The translations under genes and the position numbers were made by a program. From Hyphomicrobium sp. (GTDB lineage: Bacteria > Pseudomonadota > Alphaproteobacteria > Rhizobiales > Hyphomicrobiaceae): a stretch of 64,000 bases of DNA. The stretch spans positions 124,001 to 188,000 of the forward strand of contig JADJVG010000033.1 in NCBI GenBank assembly GCA_016716675.1. Reading direction: 5' to 3'. The notes under the pieces were generated by a model, which worked only from the letters and a program-made list of their open reading frames with translations, searched no databases and was not told where the DNA came from. This document shows, piece by piece, positions 41,183-50,640 of this stretch; within the stretch, counting starts at the first letter, position 1; every line of letters begins with the position of its first letter.

Positions 41183-42363
41183 CCCGATCATCGCGCCGGC
41201 GGCACACCAGCCCGCACAACTAGAGCTGTTCCGCCTAGTCTCGGACGACGCCTATTCAAACGCCTTCGACTTCTATGAATCGATCCCGCGCTTCATCGTC
41301 GCTCGCTGAGCGTCGCACGCCATCACCTGGAATCCGGATGGCACCGCAGCACCCGTGCGCCGCGAGTACACCTACCAGGGCAAGCGCTACAGGCTGACGC
41401 TCGCGCCCGGCTACATCGACCGCGCCGACGGCAGCATCCGTGCGGAATTTCCCGGCGTGAAGGAGGAGGTGCTGGAACTGGTGCTCACCAAGCTCGCCAT
41501 GGACAAGGGCTACTTCACCGACGCCGGAGACGGTTGACCGTCGTCCGACAGCTTCGTGCTGTTCACGACCCTCTATCAGATCGGCGAGGAGCTGAAGCGT
41601 CGCGGCCGCCCGTGAGAGAAGACCAAATCCTACAACTACGCCAGATCCGCGAAGGCTTGCAGGTGCTCGCCAAGACCAAGATCCACTTGACCGCCGAGGA
41701 CGGCGACGACCTGGTGTTCTCGCCGATCGCAGACTTCGGCTACTTCTCCGACAAGACTGTGCGCGATCCCGCCAACAAGGATGCCGCCAAGGCAACCGTC
41801 TACATCCGCTTCAACGCGCTCATCAGCCAGGCCATCCTGTCGAGGAGCTGGCGTCAGATCAACTACGACCGCATAATCGGTGCCGACATGTACCTCGTGC
41901 GCTGGCTGAGAAAGATGCGGGGCTGCGCTTCACCTAGGCGGCGCCGAGTAAGACGTTCAATATCAAACTCTCCACCATCATCGAATCGAGTGGCGTCACG
42001 CTGTGCCAGCGCCTTTCCGACAATCTGAAGCAGGTGGAGCAGGCGCTCCGCGCCATGTCCGACGTGATCGACCGATACGTGGTCGAGAAGGACTTCACCG
42101 TTCACGCGCCGACCGGACGCGGACGCGTTCTCGCCGATGCCAAGATCATCATCCGGCCGACGCACGCGTTCTCGGTCGAGCAGATAAAGACCAACGTCCA
42201 CGAGAGCCGTCTCGACGATGCCGTTATCACCGAGGACGGGATCGTCATGCTGGAGCCGGACCGTGCCAGCTATCCAGGCTTCATCGACTACGAGCACGCC
42301 AAGCAGAAGTTCAAATCCGGCCAACGTCTCAAAAAGCCGTCGCCAAAACCGCACGCCCTGTAA
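41157..42363 (+). CDS. plasmid replication initiator-like protein, three TGA as glycine
   Basis: About 400 residues. TGA codons at 41307, 41535 and 41613 lie in one open frame (FIVAR-TGA-ASHAITW; DAGDG-TGA-PSSDSF; RGRP-TGA-EKTKSYN). Downstream the protein resembles plasmid Rep proteins of the broad FTLYQL/TKTxI type: LFTTLYQIGEELKRRG, IREGLQVLAKTKIHLT, VYIRFNALISQAI, FNIKLSTIIESSGVTLCQRL. One-base shifts lie near 41640 and 41920, and a TAG at 41935 stands where relatives appear to have Gln. Stop TAA. With ParA it makes a replication/partition module, suggesting a plasmid or plasmid-derived island. Confidence 0.65.
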
Positions 42364-42380
42364 TAACTAACCTCATCGCT

Positions 42381-42668
42381 ATGAGCCATCATCACACCAG
42401 CAGGATCGCCCTCGACATCCGGGAGCGCATGGAGTCCATCCAAGACCGCGCAAGACGACCTTCCGACGAGCAGGGAGCAATCGTCGAGGACATGAAGCGC
42501 ACCGTCGACCTCATCAGGCGCTGATCGTGGTTCCAGCCCGACCGACGCCTCATCGAGACGCTCACGACACTCGCGCGCGAGACAAAGGAAGCCGAGACCA
42601 GCGAGGACATCGCTGAGGCCGCAGCCCGATTTTGCGCGGCCATACGTGCCGTGACCGATCCGTTCTAA
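42381..42668 (+). CDS. small helical protein, unknown, one TGA as glycine
   Basis: 95 codons, ATG 42381 to TAA 42666, with one TGA at 42522 (LIRR-TGA-SWFQPDRR). The whole is predicted to be helical and charged (IALDIRERMESIQDRARR; AAARFCAAIRAVTDPF). No domain recognised. The leader TAACTAACCTCATCGCTATG lacks a Shine-Dalgarno. Loosely similar in layout to the protein at 43674. Confidence 0.6.
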
Positions 42669-42783
42669 GGCAGGTCCCGAACTCAGCTCCTCTTATCGGA
42701 AGCATTTTTCACATTGCGAGGCCTGCCGGGTGCGGCGTTGCCCCACGGTGTCGCTCCTGCCTTGCCATCCCTATAGCCCGCTT

Positions 42784-43063
42784 TCGCTCCCTCCCTGCTC
42801 ATGACCAACATCTCGGCAGCGACGGCAGCGTCACGACAGGTCCATATGGCTCCCCGCCACCCCCGGTTTCGTGCGGTATCGCTCCCTCTCAAGCTTCGCT
42901 CGTCTCCGCTCCGGCCACTTTTTCACAGAGATTGCTCCGTTCTGGCTCCCCGCCTCATCGTCCCGCGACACTTGACGAGCGGTTTGGCTCCCTGCCTCCG
43001 TGCCGATGTCCTACTGTCTCGCTCCCCGCCTCGGACGCCATTTGAGCCGGTCTGGCACCCTGT
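42784..43063. repeat. iteron-like direct repeats T(G/C)GCTCCC(C/T)GCC
   Basis: Seven related 12-mers lie near 42784, 42847, 42879, 42942, 42984, 43019 and 43052 in a pyrimidine-rich stretch without genes (about 42.67-43.38 kb), just after the Rep-like gene. Spacing is irregular, 32 to 63 bp. This could be part of a replication origin or a remnant of repeats of another kind. Confidence 0.4.
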
Positions 43064-43215
43064 CATACCCGCACGCGTCGCGACGCACCCCGCACGCCAT
43101 GTTCATCACCCTCTTTCTCACCCTCTCCTTCAGTCCTTATTCTTCTTTCTAATCTTGTAGCCTCTTCTCGATGTCAAAAAGGTCGAGGGACGGATTCAAT
43201 AGGGCTGGTGAAAAA

Positions 43216-43301
43216 GAAAACAGCCCGCTGGATTATGATGGAACTCCAGATCAACTAACGGTCCGCCAAAGGGCCCGCGGTTTAAGGGGCGGGCTGTTTT
43301 C
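43216..43301. repeat. perfect 13-bp inverted repeat
   Basis: GAAAACAGCCCGC and GCGGGCTGTTTTC are exact complements 60 bases apart. The 3' arm could act as a terminator. It also lies close to the change from code-25 genes to genes with Shine-Dalgarno leaders, so it may be a block boundary. Confidence 0.6.
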
Positions 43302-43398
43302 CCGGGTGCAGAATGAGACGACAAGAATTTGACTTTGCGGGAATATCCTTAAACTGAACAATGCAGCGGGGTATTTCAACAACTGATGAGGTGCTGCA

Positions 43399-43599
43399 AT
43401 GGCCAAGGTCCAACCAAAAGCCAAACCCGATTTCAACGTCTTCGTCGTCGAGGAACGGGAGGGACAAGATCCCTTCTGGTTGAAGATCGGTGCCGCCTGG
43501 GCAAACAAGGACGGAAAGGGCTTCAATTTCGTACTCCAGGCACTGCCTCTCGATGGGAGGCTGGTGCTTCGTGAATACAAGGAGCCCGAAAAATCCTGA
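43399..43599 (+). CDS. small conserved island protein, unknown function
   Basis: 66 residues (AKVQPKAKPDFNVFVVEERE; FWLKIGAAWANKDGKGFNF; LPLDGRLVLREYKEPE). It resembles small proteins I associate with alphaproteobacterial genomic islands (WTRIGAAWxHKDGKGFN-like). ATG 43399 follows GAGG. It ends in TGA and is followed by a hairpin, so I take TGA as stop. Reading TGA as Gly would add 17 poor-quality residues before a TAA. Confidence 0.65.
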   Translation: MAKVQPKAKPDFNVFVVEEREGQDPFWLKIGAAWANKDGKGFNFVLQALPLDGRLVLREYKEPEKS

Positions 43600-43624
43600 C
43601 CCAGGTGGAATCCTCGTTCCACTC

Positions 43625-43644
43625 GCCACCTCTCCGGAGGTGGC
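43625..43644 (+). terminator. hairpin after the small island gene
   Basis: GCCACCTC and GAGGTGGC form a perfect 8-bp stem with a TCCG loop. The tail (TTCCTAT) is only weakly T-rich. Confidence 0.5.
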
Positions 43645-43673
43645 TTCCTATAAAACCAACAGTAAGTCATCCC

Positions 43674-44014
43674 ATGAATCAGCTCACACCCGAGACTGCA
43701 CGCAGCGCCGTCATCGAGACGGCCCGCGACCGCTTGGCGAGGCTCGAGGCCGTACCAAGAGCGGCAACCCAGCCGAGACCGATATCATGCTCGCGATCGT
43801 CATCCTCGTTGCGGACATCCTTCGCGACGTCGATGTCCTGGTCACGGAACCACTGTTCCAGGCGAGGAAGCAGAGGCTACGCGGCAACCTGCCCCGTATC
43901 GCATGTTGCAAGGACGGCAACAGGCTCGCCGGAATCGTGGATGCGTTCTGCGCCGACGCGAGGCGCATCCTGCCGAGCACCCGTACCTTCGATCCCGAAA
44001 ACCTGCCCTGGTAG
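43674..44014 (+). CDS. small helical protein, unknown (one indel)
   Basis: About 112 residues. The start MNQLTPETARSAVIETARDR is in one frame. After a one-base change near 43750 the protein continues as ETDIMLAIVILVADILRDVD and ends PENLPW with TAG at 44012. Leader A/C-rich with no Shine-Dalgarno (ACAGTAAGTCATCCCATG). No domain recognised. Confidence 0.45.
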
Positions 44015-44054
44015 CCCTACGCTTTGGCTCCCCTCTTCAGCCGTCTTTTCCTTT

Positions 44055-44372
44055 TCACCCGCAGCTATCGCGAACTGCGCCAGGGCTCGCCCTGGTCGAT
44101 CCCGCTCTTGCAGCCAACCCGGTACGCGCCCCTTTGCCGGACCATGTGCGCCCGGTCTCGTCGGCGTACTTCGGCGGTAGCGCGTCGGGCTTCGGCTTCA
44201 GCTTCGCGCCAAGCACCTCGTGGGCCGTGAAGCCTTCGGACTTGAGCCGCGCCTCGATCTCGGTTCGTAGCTCTTTGCGGCGCCGCTCGCGCGTCGCGTC
44301 TCGAACTTCGCTGGCATTCGCAATCAGAGCATCGAGCTCCGCAACCGACAGCCCGTCCAATTTCTCACGCAT
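44055..44372 (-). CDS. H-NS-like nucleoid protein (frameshift near the C-terminus)
   Basis: 105 residues as written. The N-terminal oligomerisation-like helix (LDGLSVAELDALIANASEVR) is followed by an alphaproteobacterial H-NS DNA-binding motif, PKYADETGRTWSGKG. A G-run error near 44133 diverts the frame; with one base fewer it continues RVPGWLQERD, the expected end of the motif (GRxPxW). ATG 44372 follows GGAGG. H-NS-like proteins on islands can silence foreign DNA. The true end lies somewhat further left. Confidence 0.65.
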   Translation of the reverse strand: MREKLDGLSVAELDALIANASEVRDATRERRRKELRTEIEARLKSEGFTAHEVLGAKLKPKPDALPPKYADETGRTWSGKGARTGLAARAGSTRASPGAVRDSCG

Positions 44373-44468
44373 GAAACAGCCCTCCGGGATTTCCTCGAAG
44401 GGCTTTATTCTTGCGCGTGTCTCGAATGTCGAGCGATGACCTGGCTCAGTTCGTCTCCTGCCGCCTCA

Positions 44469-45577
44469 TCACGTCCTCACCGCAACCCAGTAGTCTCGCC
44501 GTCGCAAACCGTAAGTCCAGGCAACGCCCTCGCGCGCGGTTTCTACCGTTGGCGGAACGCGCAGGAAGTAGGTTTTGCGACTACCGTCAGACTCCGGCGT
44601 GCCGTTGACGACCTCCACGGCCCAGATAGCTCCAGCCCGCCACAGCGAGCCGGTCTCGTCCTGCTGCACACGCTTGCCAGATTCGCGACAGAAGCGTTCA
44701 AGACCATATTTTTCCAGCATCAGGTCGCGAGCACGGGGTTCCGCTCGTTGCCGAAATCCCAGATATAAATCTCCTCGGCCGGTCCGACGGATTTGCGTGT
44801 GACTTCCTCGCCGTGCCAGATGTAGAACGGCATCGTGCCTCCCCAGTCGAGAGCGGGACCGTCGCTCGCGTGAAGCAGTCCGCGCCTCTCACGTTGTAGC
44901 ACTGTCGGTCGTTCGCTGAGCCATACGCGATCTTCGAGGGGTAGGACGTAACCCGCCGAGCGGGCGAGCATAGGGTACGCCACGAGGGGGTATGCATCGG
45001 TTATGTCCAGGATCGATATCAGAACCTCTGCCTTGAAGACCTCGAACGGGTCGAGCGCGCCGCGCAAGAAGATCTCGTCCAGGTTTCTTGACCATCCGTA
45101 GATGTCTGCCACCGCATCGGTGCGATTGTCGATGAGTGCGTTAATCCGGCGGATCTGCCACGACGGCGGCCGGCGCCGCATGCGCATGTAACGTTCCTCC
45201 TCCTCGCCGGTGGCAAATCCAGCGGGAAGAAAGAGACGCATCGAGTGACTGGCCAGCAGCTCACCGATATCGATGCCGCGCGACAGAACGATCTCGAGCG
45301 TGCTCACGGCCAGCACCCTTTCGAGGTCGAAGGCGATGCTCCGGTTGATATCCGCGCCTGCGCCGACGAGCGCCGACAACGGACTCGATACCCACCTCTT
45401 TTTCGGTGCGGCAAGCCCCTTCAGGGCATATATGGCATCGATGCACGCCTCAGCGACGAAGCGATCGGCGCGCGCCGTGCTCGTCGCCTCGTTGCTCCAG
45501 AACAAGAGCAGCGCAAAAAGCTTCGCCTTCTGCTCGTCCGTCAGGTTTTCTCCTCGTAAACGACGGTGCACCTTCAC
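44469..45577 (-). CDS. DUF6745-like protein, copy 1 (one frameshift)
   Basis: About 370 residues in two frames joined near 44725. The first part has LTDEQKAKLFALLLFWSNEA and MPFYIWHGEEV. The second has MLEKYGLERF, VQQDETGSLWR, AVEVVNGTPESDGSRKTYFL and EGVAWTYGLRRRDYW. This C-terminal pattern (VEVVN, PDGS, FLRVP, A-W-G) matches the family I know as DUF6745, found in actinobacteria and proteobacteria, function unknown. The start codon is uncertain (GTG 45577 or CTG further in, after GAGGAG). It ends in TGA. Confidence 0.55.
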
Positions 45578-45593
45578 GAACTCTACGCATGGT

Positions 45594-46717
45594 CTACGTC
45601 CTCACTTTCACGCGGTATTGCTCGGCCGTAAGCCCATAGGACCAAGCGACTGCTCCGCGCGCCGTGCGAATGATATTCGGCACGCGAATGAAGTAGTGCC
45701 GGTATGAGCCGTCGGGTTCGGCTGTACCGTTGACGACTTCGACCGCTGTTACCCTTCGTCGCGGAACAGGATGCTCAGCGACCCACAGGGATCCTACTTC
45801 ATCCTGCCGAACCGGCTTGGCGCCACACTCGCGGATGAACCGCTCGAGGCCGAACCTCTCGATCATGATGTCGCGCAGGATCACACTGCGTTCACGGCGA
45901 ATGCTCCGCGCATCCATTGCCGCGATGGGTGCCATGACGTGCTCGGCTACAGGCAAACCGCGCCAGCGCCACATCGGCATCGCGCCACCTGGCCACGCAA
46001 CCGCTGGACCTTCGTCGGCGTGCAGGTCACCCCGTTCGGTCTTGATGAATTCTGGTCGATCGGTCAGATAGCAAGTGTCCTGACACGGCAGGCAATAGCC
46101 GCAGGAGTTGGCCAGCGTCACGAAGGGGCGCAGATCTTCTGCCTCGGGGATTTTCAGAACGCTTGTTGCCACATCGATCAGTGCGGGAAGCAACGGCGCT
46201 GCACCGCCTTGTAGGAATCCGCGCATCGACTCATTCCGCAAGCGGCGAAGAGGCGGCATCAAGGAGACCAAACCAGCGACGTGGCCGTGGATCTCGGACC
46301 CCACCCAGCGGCGGAAGCGCGTTCGGAACGGCTCTGCTCCAGCGATGGCCATCGCTGCTCTGAATGAATCCTCTGCATTGAGCGGCTCGGCGAGCCCACC
46401 GCGCGCAATCTCGGCGAATGGGATCTGCCACGCGTCCGACATTTGGTCGAGCCGCGACATCACCGTCCTGAGCAACGTCGGAGCTTTGGAGGTGATGATG
46501 TCCATCCCCGCCTCCCGTACCGCGTCTGCTGGGCTCGAGACCCACACGATGCGTGGAACCCGCTGATTGACGAGATGGTGGAGCGCCATACCGCCGTCTC
46601 GGCGGCGGCCCTGTCCGATGGCGCGGTGCTGGTCACCCGCTGATGCCAAGTTCCGAGGACGGCGATGACCGCCATCTTTTCTTTGGGCGTGAGTATTTCC
46701 CGCTTATTGTCCGACAA
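45594..46717 (-). CDS. DUF6745-like protein, copy 2 (one frameshift)
   Basis: About 373 residues. The start is TTG 46717, nine bases after AGGAGG, reading SDNKREILTPKEKMAVIAV. A one-base change near 46595 leads into LHHLVNQRVPRIVWVSSPAD. The C-terminal half has IMIERFGLERFIRECGA, VRQDEVGSLWV, TAVEVVNGTAEPDGSYRHYF and AVAWSYGLTAEQYR, the same pattern as copy 1. The two genes are tandem paralogues on the same strand. It ends in TAG. Confidence 0.55.
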
Positions 46718-46803
46718 GCGTCAGTTCCTCCTGTGGCCAGCGATCGGCTGCGACGGCAGTGCGGAGGATGACCGATGGCCATCCTCCTTCCACTGCGGCT
46801 CGG

Positions 46804-47177
46804 TCAGTCGGCGACGATGCGCTGCCGCTGTTCGGTGGCGCTGCTGTACTGGCGCTGTCGGCGAACGAGATACGTACCCTGAGACAGCTCGATCGGTGCA
46901 TGCTCCTCGTGGACGAGCTTCACCGAAGCCGCCTCGATAACGAGATGACCTACGTAAAGCCCGTCGGGAATCGAGCCGCCGGTCCAGGTCGGTTGCTGCA
47001 CGAGCTTCGCACCGCCGCCGTGGATGGCATGCCGGTGGCCGTGCTCCTCGCCCCGCTGGAGCACCACGGCACCGTCCTTGTCGGGGGCAACCATTCGCCA
47101 CTTTTCGGTCGTAATGTTCTCGTCGGCGACCTTTTCCAGAAGACGTCGCCCTTGGGCAAACAGGTCCGTCTTGTCAT
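46804..47177 (-). CDS. GHRHAI-motif protein, unknown (one frameshift)
   Basis: About 124 residues from ATG 47177 (GGAGG upstream): MTRRTCLPKGDVF, then after a one-base shift LLEKVADENITTEKW, GEEHGHRHAIHGG, LYVGHLVIEAASVKLVHEEH and GTYLVRRQRQYSS. The conserved His cluster (GHRHAI, HEEHAPI) suggests metal binding; relatives are often encoded next to DUF6745-like genes. Function unknown. Confidence 0.5.
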
Positions 47178-48390
47178 TGACTTACGCTCAACCTCCACAC
47201 ACGCGGGATTGCAGGCCGGAGCTGAGGGCTCGCCGGGGTTGCGGAGCCTCACGGGAGTTGCGCAGCGGTATGGATTTTGCGCTCGGCAACGCGAAGACTC
47301 GACAGCACGAGAGGCAATTCCCGCCACGATCGGCAGGTACGCCGAACGAGCTCGACGACCAGGGGTACGACGATGCATCATCATTTCCCAGAGCCAGTCC
47401 GCTCGGCGCAGCAGGCCGACGGGCCGTTCCACTTCGGCCATCACGGCTTTTCGGGGCCATCGCTCCCAGCGATACGCCGATCGCTCCGCCACTCCTGCTC
47501 GCCGACAACGATGGGTTCGAGTGGCGCTGGAATCGCAACTCGCTACGGTCGTCCACAGCGTCCATCGAAGGCTTGTTGAGCCGGCAGCGAGGGTCGTCGA
47601 TCCGTGCTTTGCGATGCCGAAGGCGACTGATGGTCCGCACGCTGCGCCTATCGCACCGATCCTGGAGCCTTTGCTGCGGAGAGTCTGGCACGCCGTCATT
47701 GACGCATAGAGCACGAGGATGATGCGTCAGCATCCACGCTGCATCAAGGAGATCGTGGTTCGGCGCCTCGGCCATGATCAATCCGAGTCGCGGCACGTCG
47801 CGAGCACGTGGCTGACCTCGGCAGAACCCCGAAGGAGGCGCATTGACGCCTGAGATTACGGCAGCCAACACTCAGACGCCATCTTGAACCTGCCGTACAT
47901 CCAACGCGGTCCATCAGCTCGCCCGTTCTGTCGGAACTGCAGGCGAAGCGCAGGTCAGGCCTGACGCAGCGGTCTCGCAAAGCTCAAGACAGCCACGAAT
48001 CTCTGAGGCAACCGGTCAAGTCGCGTTCATCGATAGGGCTGCGAGAGCTCCTGGAGGCTGCCGATATTTCAACAGCTGATCGACCGAGCAAGTCACCTCC
48101 ACCCACCCGCACGGCGCGGGCCGGGCGCCCGCGCCCGCTTACAAGTGCGGTTGTCCGAATGGCCTTCGTCGGCGCGGCTGAAGCCTGCCGGACTCCATCC
48201 GACAGCTGAACCTGCTGTCTTCTCAAACGTCGCCAAGCGAGCACCGATCCGACCGCGGCACTACTCTGGCGCCCACCAATCAAAAGCTGACCACGGTCAG
48301 GCTGGCAGAGATCGAGCTTGACGCCCAGTCGGTCGACAACCGAGCACCAATGCCGACTGGCGAGAACCACTTCTCGAAGCTCTACCGCGC
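47178..48390. other. no supported gene
   Basis: About 1.2 kb in which both strands have long open frames because of high GC, but none has a recognisable domain, start signal or consistent amino-acid pattern. It may hold a decayed gene related to its minus-strand neighbours. Confidence 0.3.
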
Positions 48391-48440
48391 GGCGGGGGGG
48401 GGCGGGGGGGGCGCCCCCCGCCGGGGGGGGGGCGGGGGTG
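48391..48440. other. extreme G/C homopolymer tract
   Basis: Runs of seven to ten G interrupted by single C, with one run of C, over about 50 bp. It is unlike anything else in the window and falls inside the expected 3' end of the primase gene. An assembly or basecalling artefact, or a contig join, is likely. Confidence 0.6.
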
Positions 48441-48532
48441 GCCCAGGTTCGAGGCAGCCCGGAGTGAAGGATTGAGGTTGCGCGGCGGGGGCCACGGCCT
48501 AGGCTTTGGCCCAACGCCACCCACCACCTCGT

Positions 48533-49393
48533 TCAGATCCTTAAAGCCCTGATAGGTCGACGAGCGGTCGACCACGTGGGGTGACCCAGCTCGCGCTGGA
48601 AGTATGAAGTCGTGTCGCGTCCGCCGCGGTCGTGGTCGAGGTAGAGAAGTACGCGTCCGAATCCGTGCTCGTTGATCGCGTGTATCGCGCGCTCGCGAAG
48701 CGATATTGAGTGTAGAATGACAACGCCACAGTCGGGCTCGACGAGTTCTCGCATGGCAAGCCATGTCAGATAATCGTACACGCCCTCGAACACGGCGACC
48801 GTGCCCTTGTCGGCGAAATTGATGTTGCTGATAGTCTTGCCCTTGCCAACGAAGCCCTTGAACACCGGGCTTCTCGCGTCGAAACCGCCGCCACACTTAA
48901 AGCCAAGGGCGAAGAACTGGCGGTTGTCTCCGTGTCGGCGATAGCGCAGCTCCGTGAGCCAGCGGCGTGCAATCTGGATGTCGATACAACGGGCTCCGAG
49001 ATACTGAACCAGCGCCGGATGCTCGATCGCACGATCGTTCAATACTTCGAGGCTTGTTTCATTTTCTTTTTCACCCGCAGGGGCCCCGCCTGGGAGCGGT
49101 TCACGTGCAGGAATGCTCCCGGCATAGCCTGATCCGAGGATGGCGAGCGCTTCCTTCACCGTGACGGGGCGCATCTCGACCACGAGGTCAATGACGTTCC
49201 CGCCGCGGGCGATGCCATGATCGAACCACAGGTTCTTCAAGGTATCGACTTTGAACGACGGCGAGTCGTCCCCTTCGCGGATGGGGCTCGAGTACCAAAG
49301 CTCGCGACCCTGTCGCGTCACCTTCGCCGGCTTGATGCCGGAACGCTCAAGGTAGTCGGCAATCGAGATGTGTCTGGCTTGGTCGGCACGCAT
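48533..49393 (-). CDS. CHC2/Toprim-type DNA primase of a mobile element
   Basis: About 287 residues from ATG 49393. The N-terminal part resembles the CHC2 zinc-finger domain without its cysteines (ISIADYLERSGIKP; ELWYSSPIREGDDSPSFKV; GGNVIDLVVEM). The Toprim domain follows (FADKGTVAVFEGVYDYLTWL; RVLLYLDHDRGGRDTT). A one-base change near 48589 leads to HVVDRSSTYQGFKDLNEVV, the usual C-terminal continuation, so the real gene extends to about 48500, next to the G-rich tract. Such primases accompany mobilizable elements and prime transferred DNA. The leader has no clear Shine-Dalgarno. Confidence 0.75.
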   Translation of the reverse strand: MRADQARHISIADYLERSGIKPAKVTRQGRELWYSSPIREGDDSPSFKVDTLKNLWFDHGIARGGNVIDLVVEMRPVTVKEALAILGSGYAGSIPAREPLPGGAPAGEKENETSLEVLNDRAIEHPALVQYLGARCIDIQIARRWLTELRYRRHGDNRQFFALGFKCGGGFDARSPVFKGFVGKGKTISNINFADKGTVAVFEGVYDYLTWLAMRELVEPDCGVVILHSISLRERAIHAINEHGFGRVLLYLDHDRGGRDTTSYFQRELGHPTWSTARRPIRALRI

Positions 49394-49673
49394 GGTTCGC
49401 AATGAGGGATAATACCTCGATTGTATGGATGTTTCCCGTTCCTGCAAATCCAAGTGCGATGGAAACGGTTGGGGCTCGCCTGCTCATCCATTTTACGCCA
49501 ACCCGCAGCCCGTCAAGAACCGCGCTATCCCGCGGCGTCTCAACACGCGCTGACGCGCCGGGACAAACGTCACGAGCGAACGGTTCTGGACTGCCCGCTT
49601 ACCCGGTTGGCGTTGCCAGAAGTGCGCAGGCAGCACCCGCTGACCAGCGATTTAACTTCTAACTTTTCGACCT

Positions 49674-50219
49674 ATGCCGAACTGGAATTACAACAGCGTG
49701 GAGATCCATGCACCGAAAGAAGCCGTTCTCGAATGGCTCGTATTTCAACCCGCAAAAGCCGACGACGTTACGACGTCCGAGCACCACCGCTTCAACATGC
49801 ACAAGCTCTTCCCCGAGAAGATCCCGGCAGACGATCCGACGGGACACGACACTTGGGACCTGGATTGGTTCGTCGACAATACCGGGTCCAAATGGGCGCC
49901 AGAGGTGTATCTGTCCTCCGACGACCACAACCCCGAGCTGACTTATCTATCCTACGACAGTGCCCGGACACCCAACAACGGCACGCTGCAACGTCTGCAC
50001 GAGAAGACTGGCTGGACCATCCGCAACGAATACCGAGAGGAAGGAATGCAGTTCGCCGGTTGCCTCATCTGCGAAGCCGGAGAGTGTCGAGACGAGGAGA
50101 AAGAGTACCTCACCATCTGCGAAATCTGCGAGCAGGAAAAGCCCGAGGAGGAGTACGACGAAGAACTCGACGGGCTGATCTGCAACGAGTGCCGCAAGAC
50201 GGCACCTCTCCATTCGTAA
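49674..50219 (+). CDS. DUF1281-like protein with C-terminal zinc-ribbon-like region
   Basis: 181 residues. The start PNWNYNSVEIHAPKEAVLEW is typical of phage/plasmid YubB-like proteins (MPNWCxN pattern), followed by FNMHKLFPEKIPADDP and KWAPEVYLSSDDHNPE. The C-terminus has four CxxC-like cysteines (CEICEQEKP and CNECRK). No TGA in frame, stop TAA. The leader TAACTTTTCGACCTATG has no Shine-Dalgarno. Function unknown. Confidence 0.65.
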   Translation: MPNWNYNSVEIHAPKEAVLEWLVFQPAKADDVTTSEHHRFNMHKLFPEKIPADDPTGHDTWDLDWFVDNTGSKWAPEVYLSSDDHNPELTYLSYDSARTPNNGTLQRLHEKTGWTIRNEYREEGMQFAGCLICEAGECRDEEKEYLTICEICEQEKPEEEYDEELDGLICNECRKTAPLHS

Positions 50220-50234
50220 CCAATTACGACAACG

Positions 50235-50265
50235 CCGAGACCTTCACAGGGTTTCGGTTTTTTTT
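50235..50265 (+). terminator. intrinsic terminator after the DUF1281-like gene
   Basis: CCGAGACC pairs with GGGTTTCGG (one wobble) and is followed by eight T. Confidence 0.75.
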
Positions 50266-50272
50266 GTGCTCA

Positions 50273-50638
50273 ATGGTCTGGCTCACCGGCTTCCTATCTT
50301 CCTATCATCAACAGCTTGACCAACTCGCGACGGGTTCTCTCAACAGCTCGCATTCATTGCTCAGAAAGTTCGAAGCTCTGAGCGTCACCAGCGCTCCTAC
50401 TCCTCGACCAGACCTCGGGCCGATTTGCAATGCAGGTAGCTTTGTGAACATGGTGGATACCGCAGTCGACAAGGCGGCTGCATATTTCTGGTACACTCGT
50501 TGGTGCATCTTCAGCCTGTATCGTCGCGAGGATGGCGAACTGAAACGCCCCGAGGATTGGCACTTCATCCCCTGCTGCGGTGCTGACTTTTCGTGGTCTC
50601 ATTGGGTACAGTTATTGAATACATACCGTCGATTGTAG
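50273..50638 (+). CDS. hypothetical protein
   Basis: 121 codons from ATG 50273 to TAG. The second half looks protein-like (DKAAAYFWYTRWCIFSLYRR; WHFIPCCGADFSWSHW) with aromatic residues; the first half is less convincing. It begins seven bases after the terminator T-run, with no Shine-Dalgarno. No family recognised. Confidence 0.35.
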   Translation: MVWLTGFLSSYHQQLDQLATGSLNSSHSLLRKFEALSVTSAPTPRPDLGPICNAGSFVNMVDTAVDKAAAYFWYTRWCIFSLYRREDGELKRPEDWHFIPCCGADFSWSHWVQLLNTYRRL

Positions 50639-50640
50639 AT

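Noticed and set aside
47188..48520. Long minus-strand frames of 180-250 codons
   Set aside because: Composition is Arg/Ser/Pro-rich as expected for shifted frames in GC-rich DNA, and no motif or ribosome-binding site is visible.
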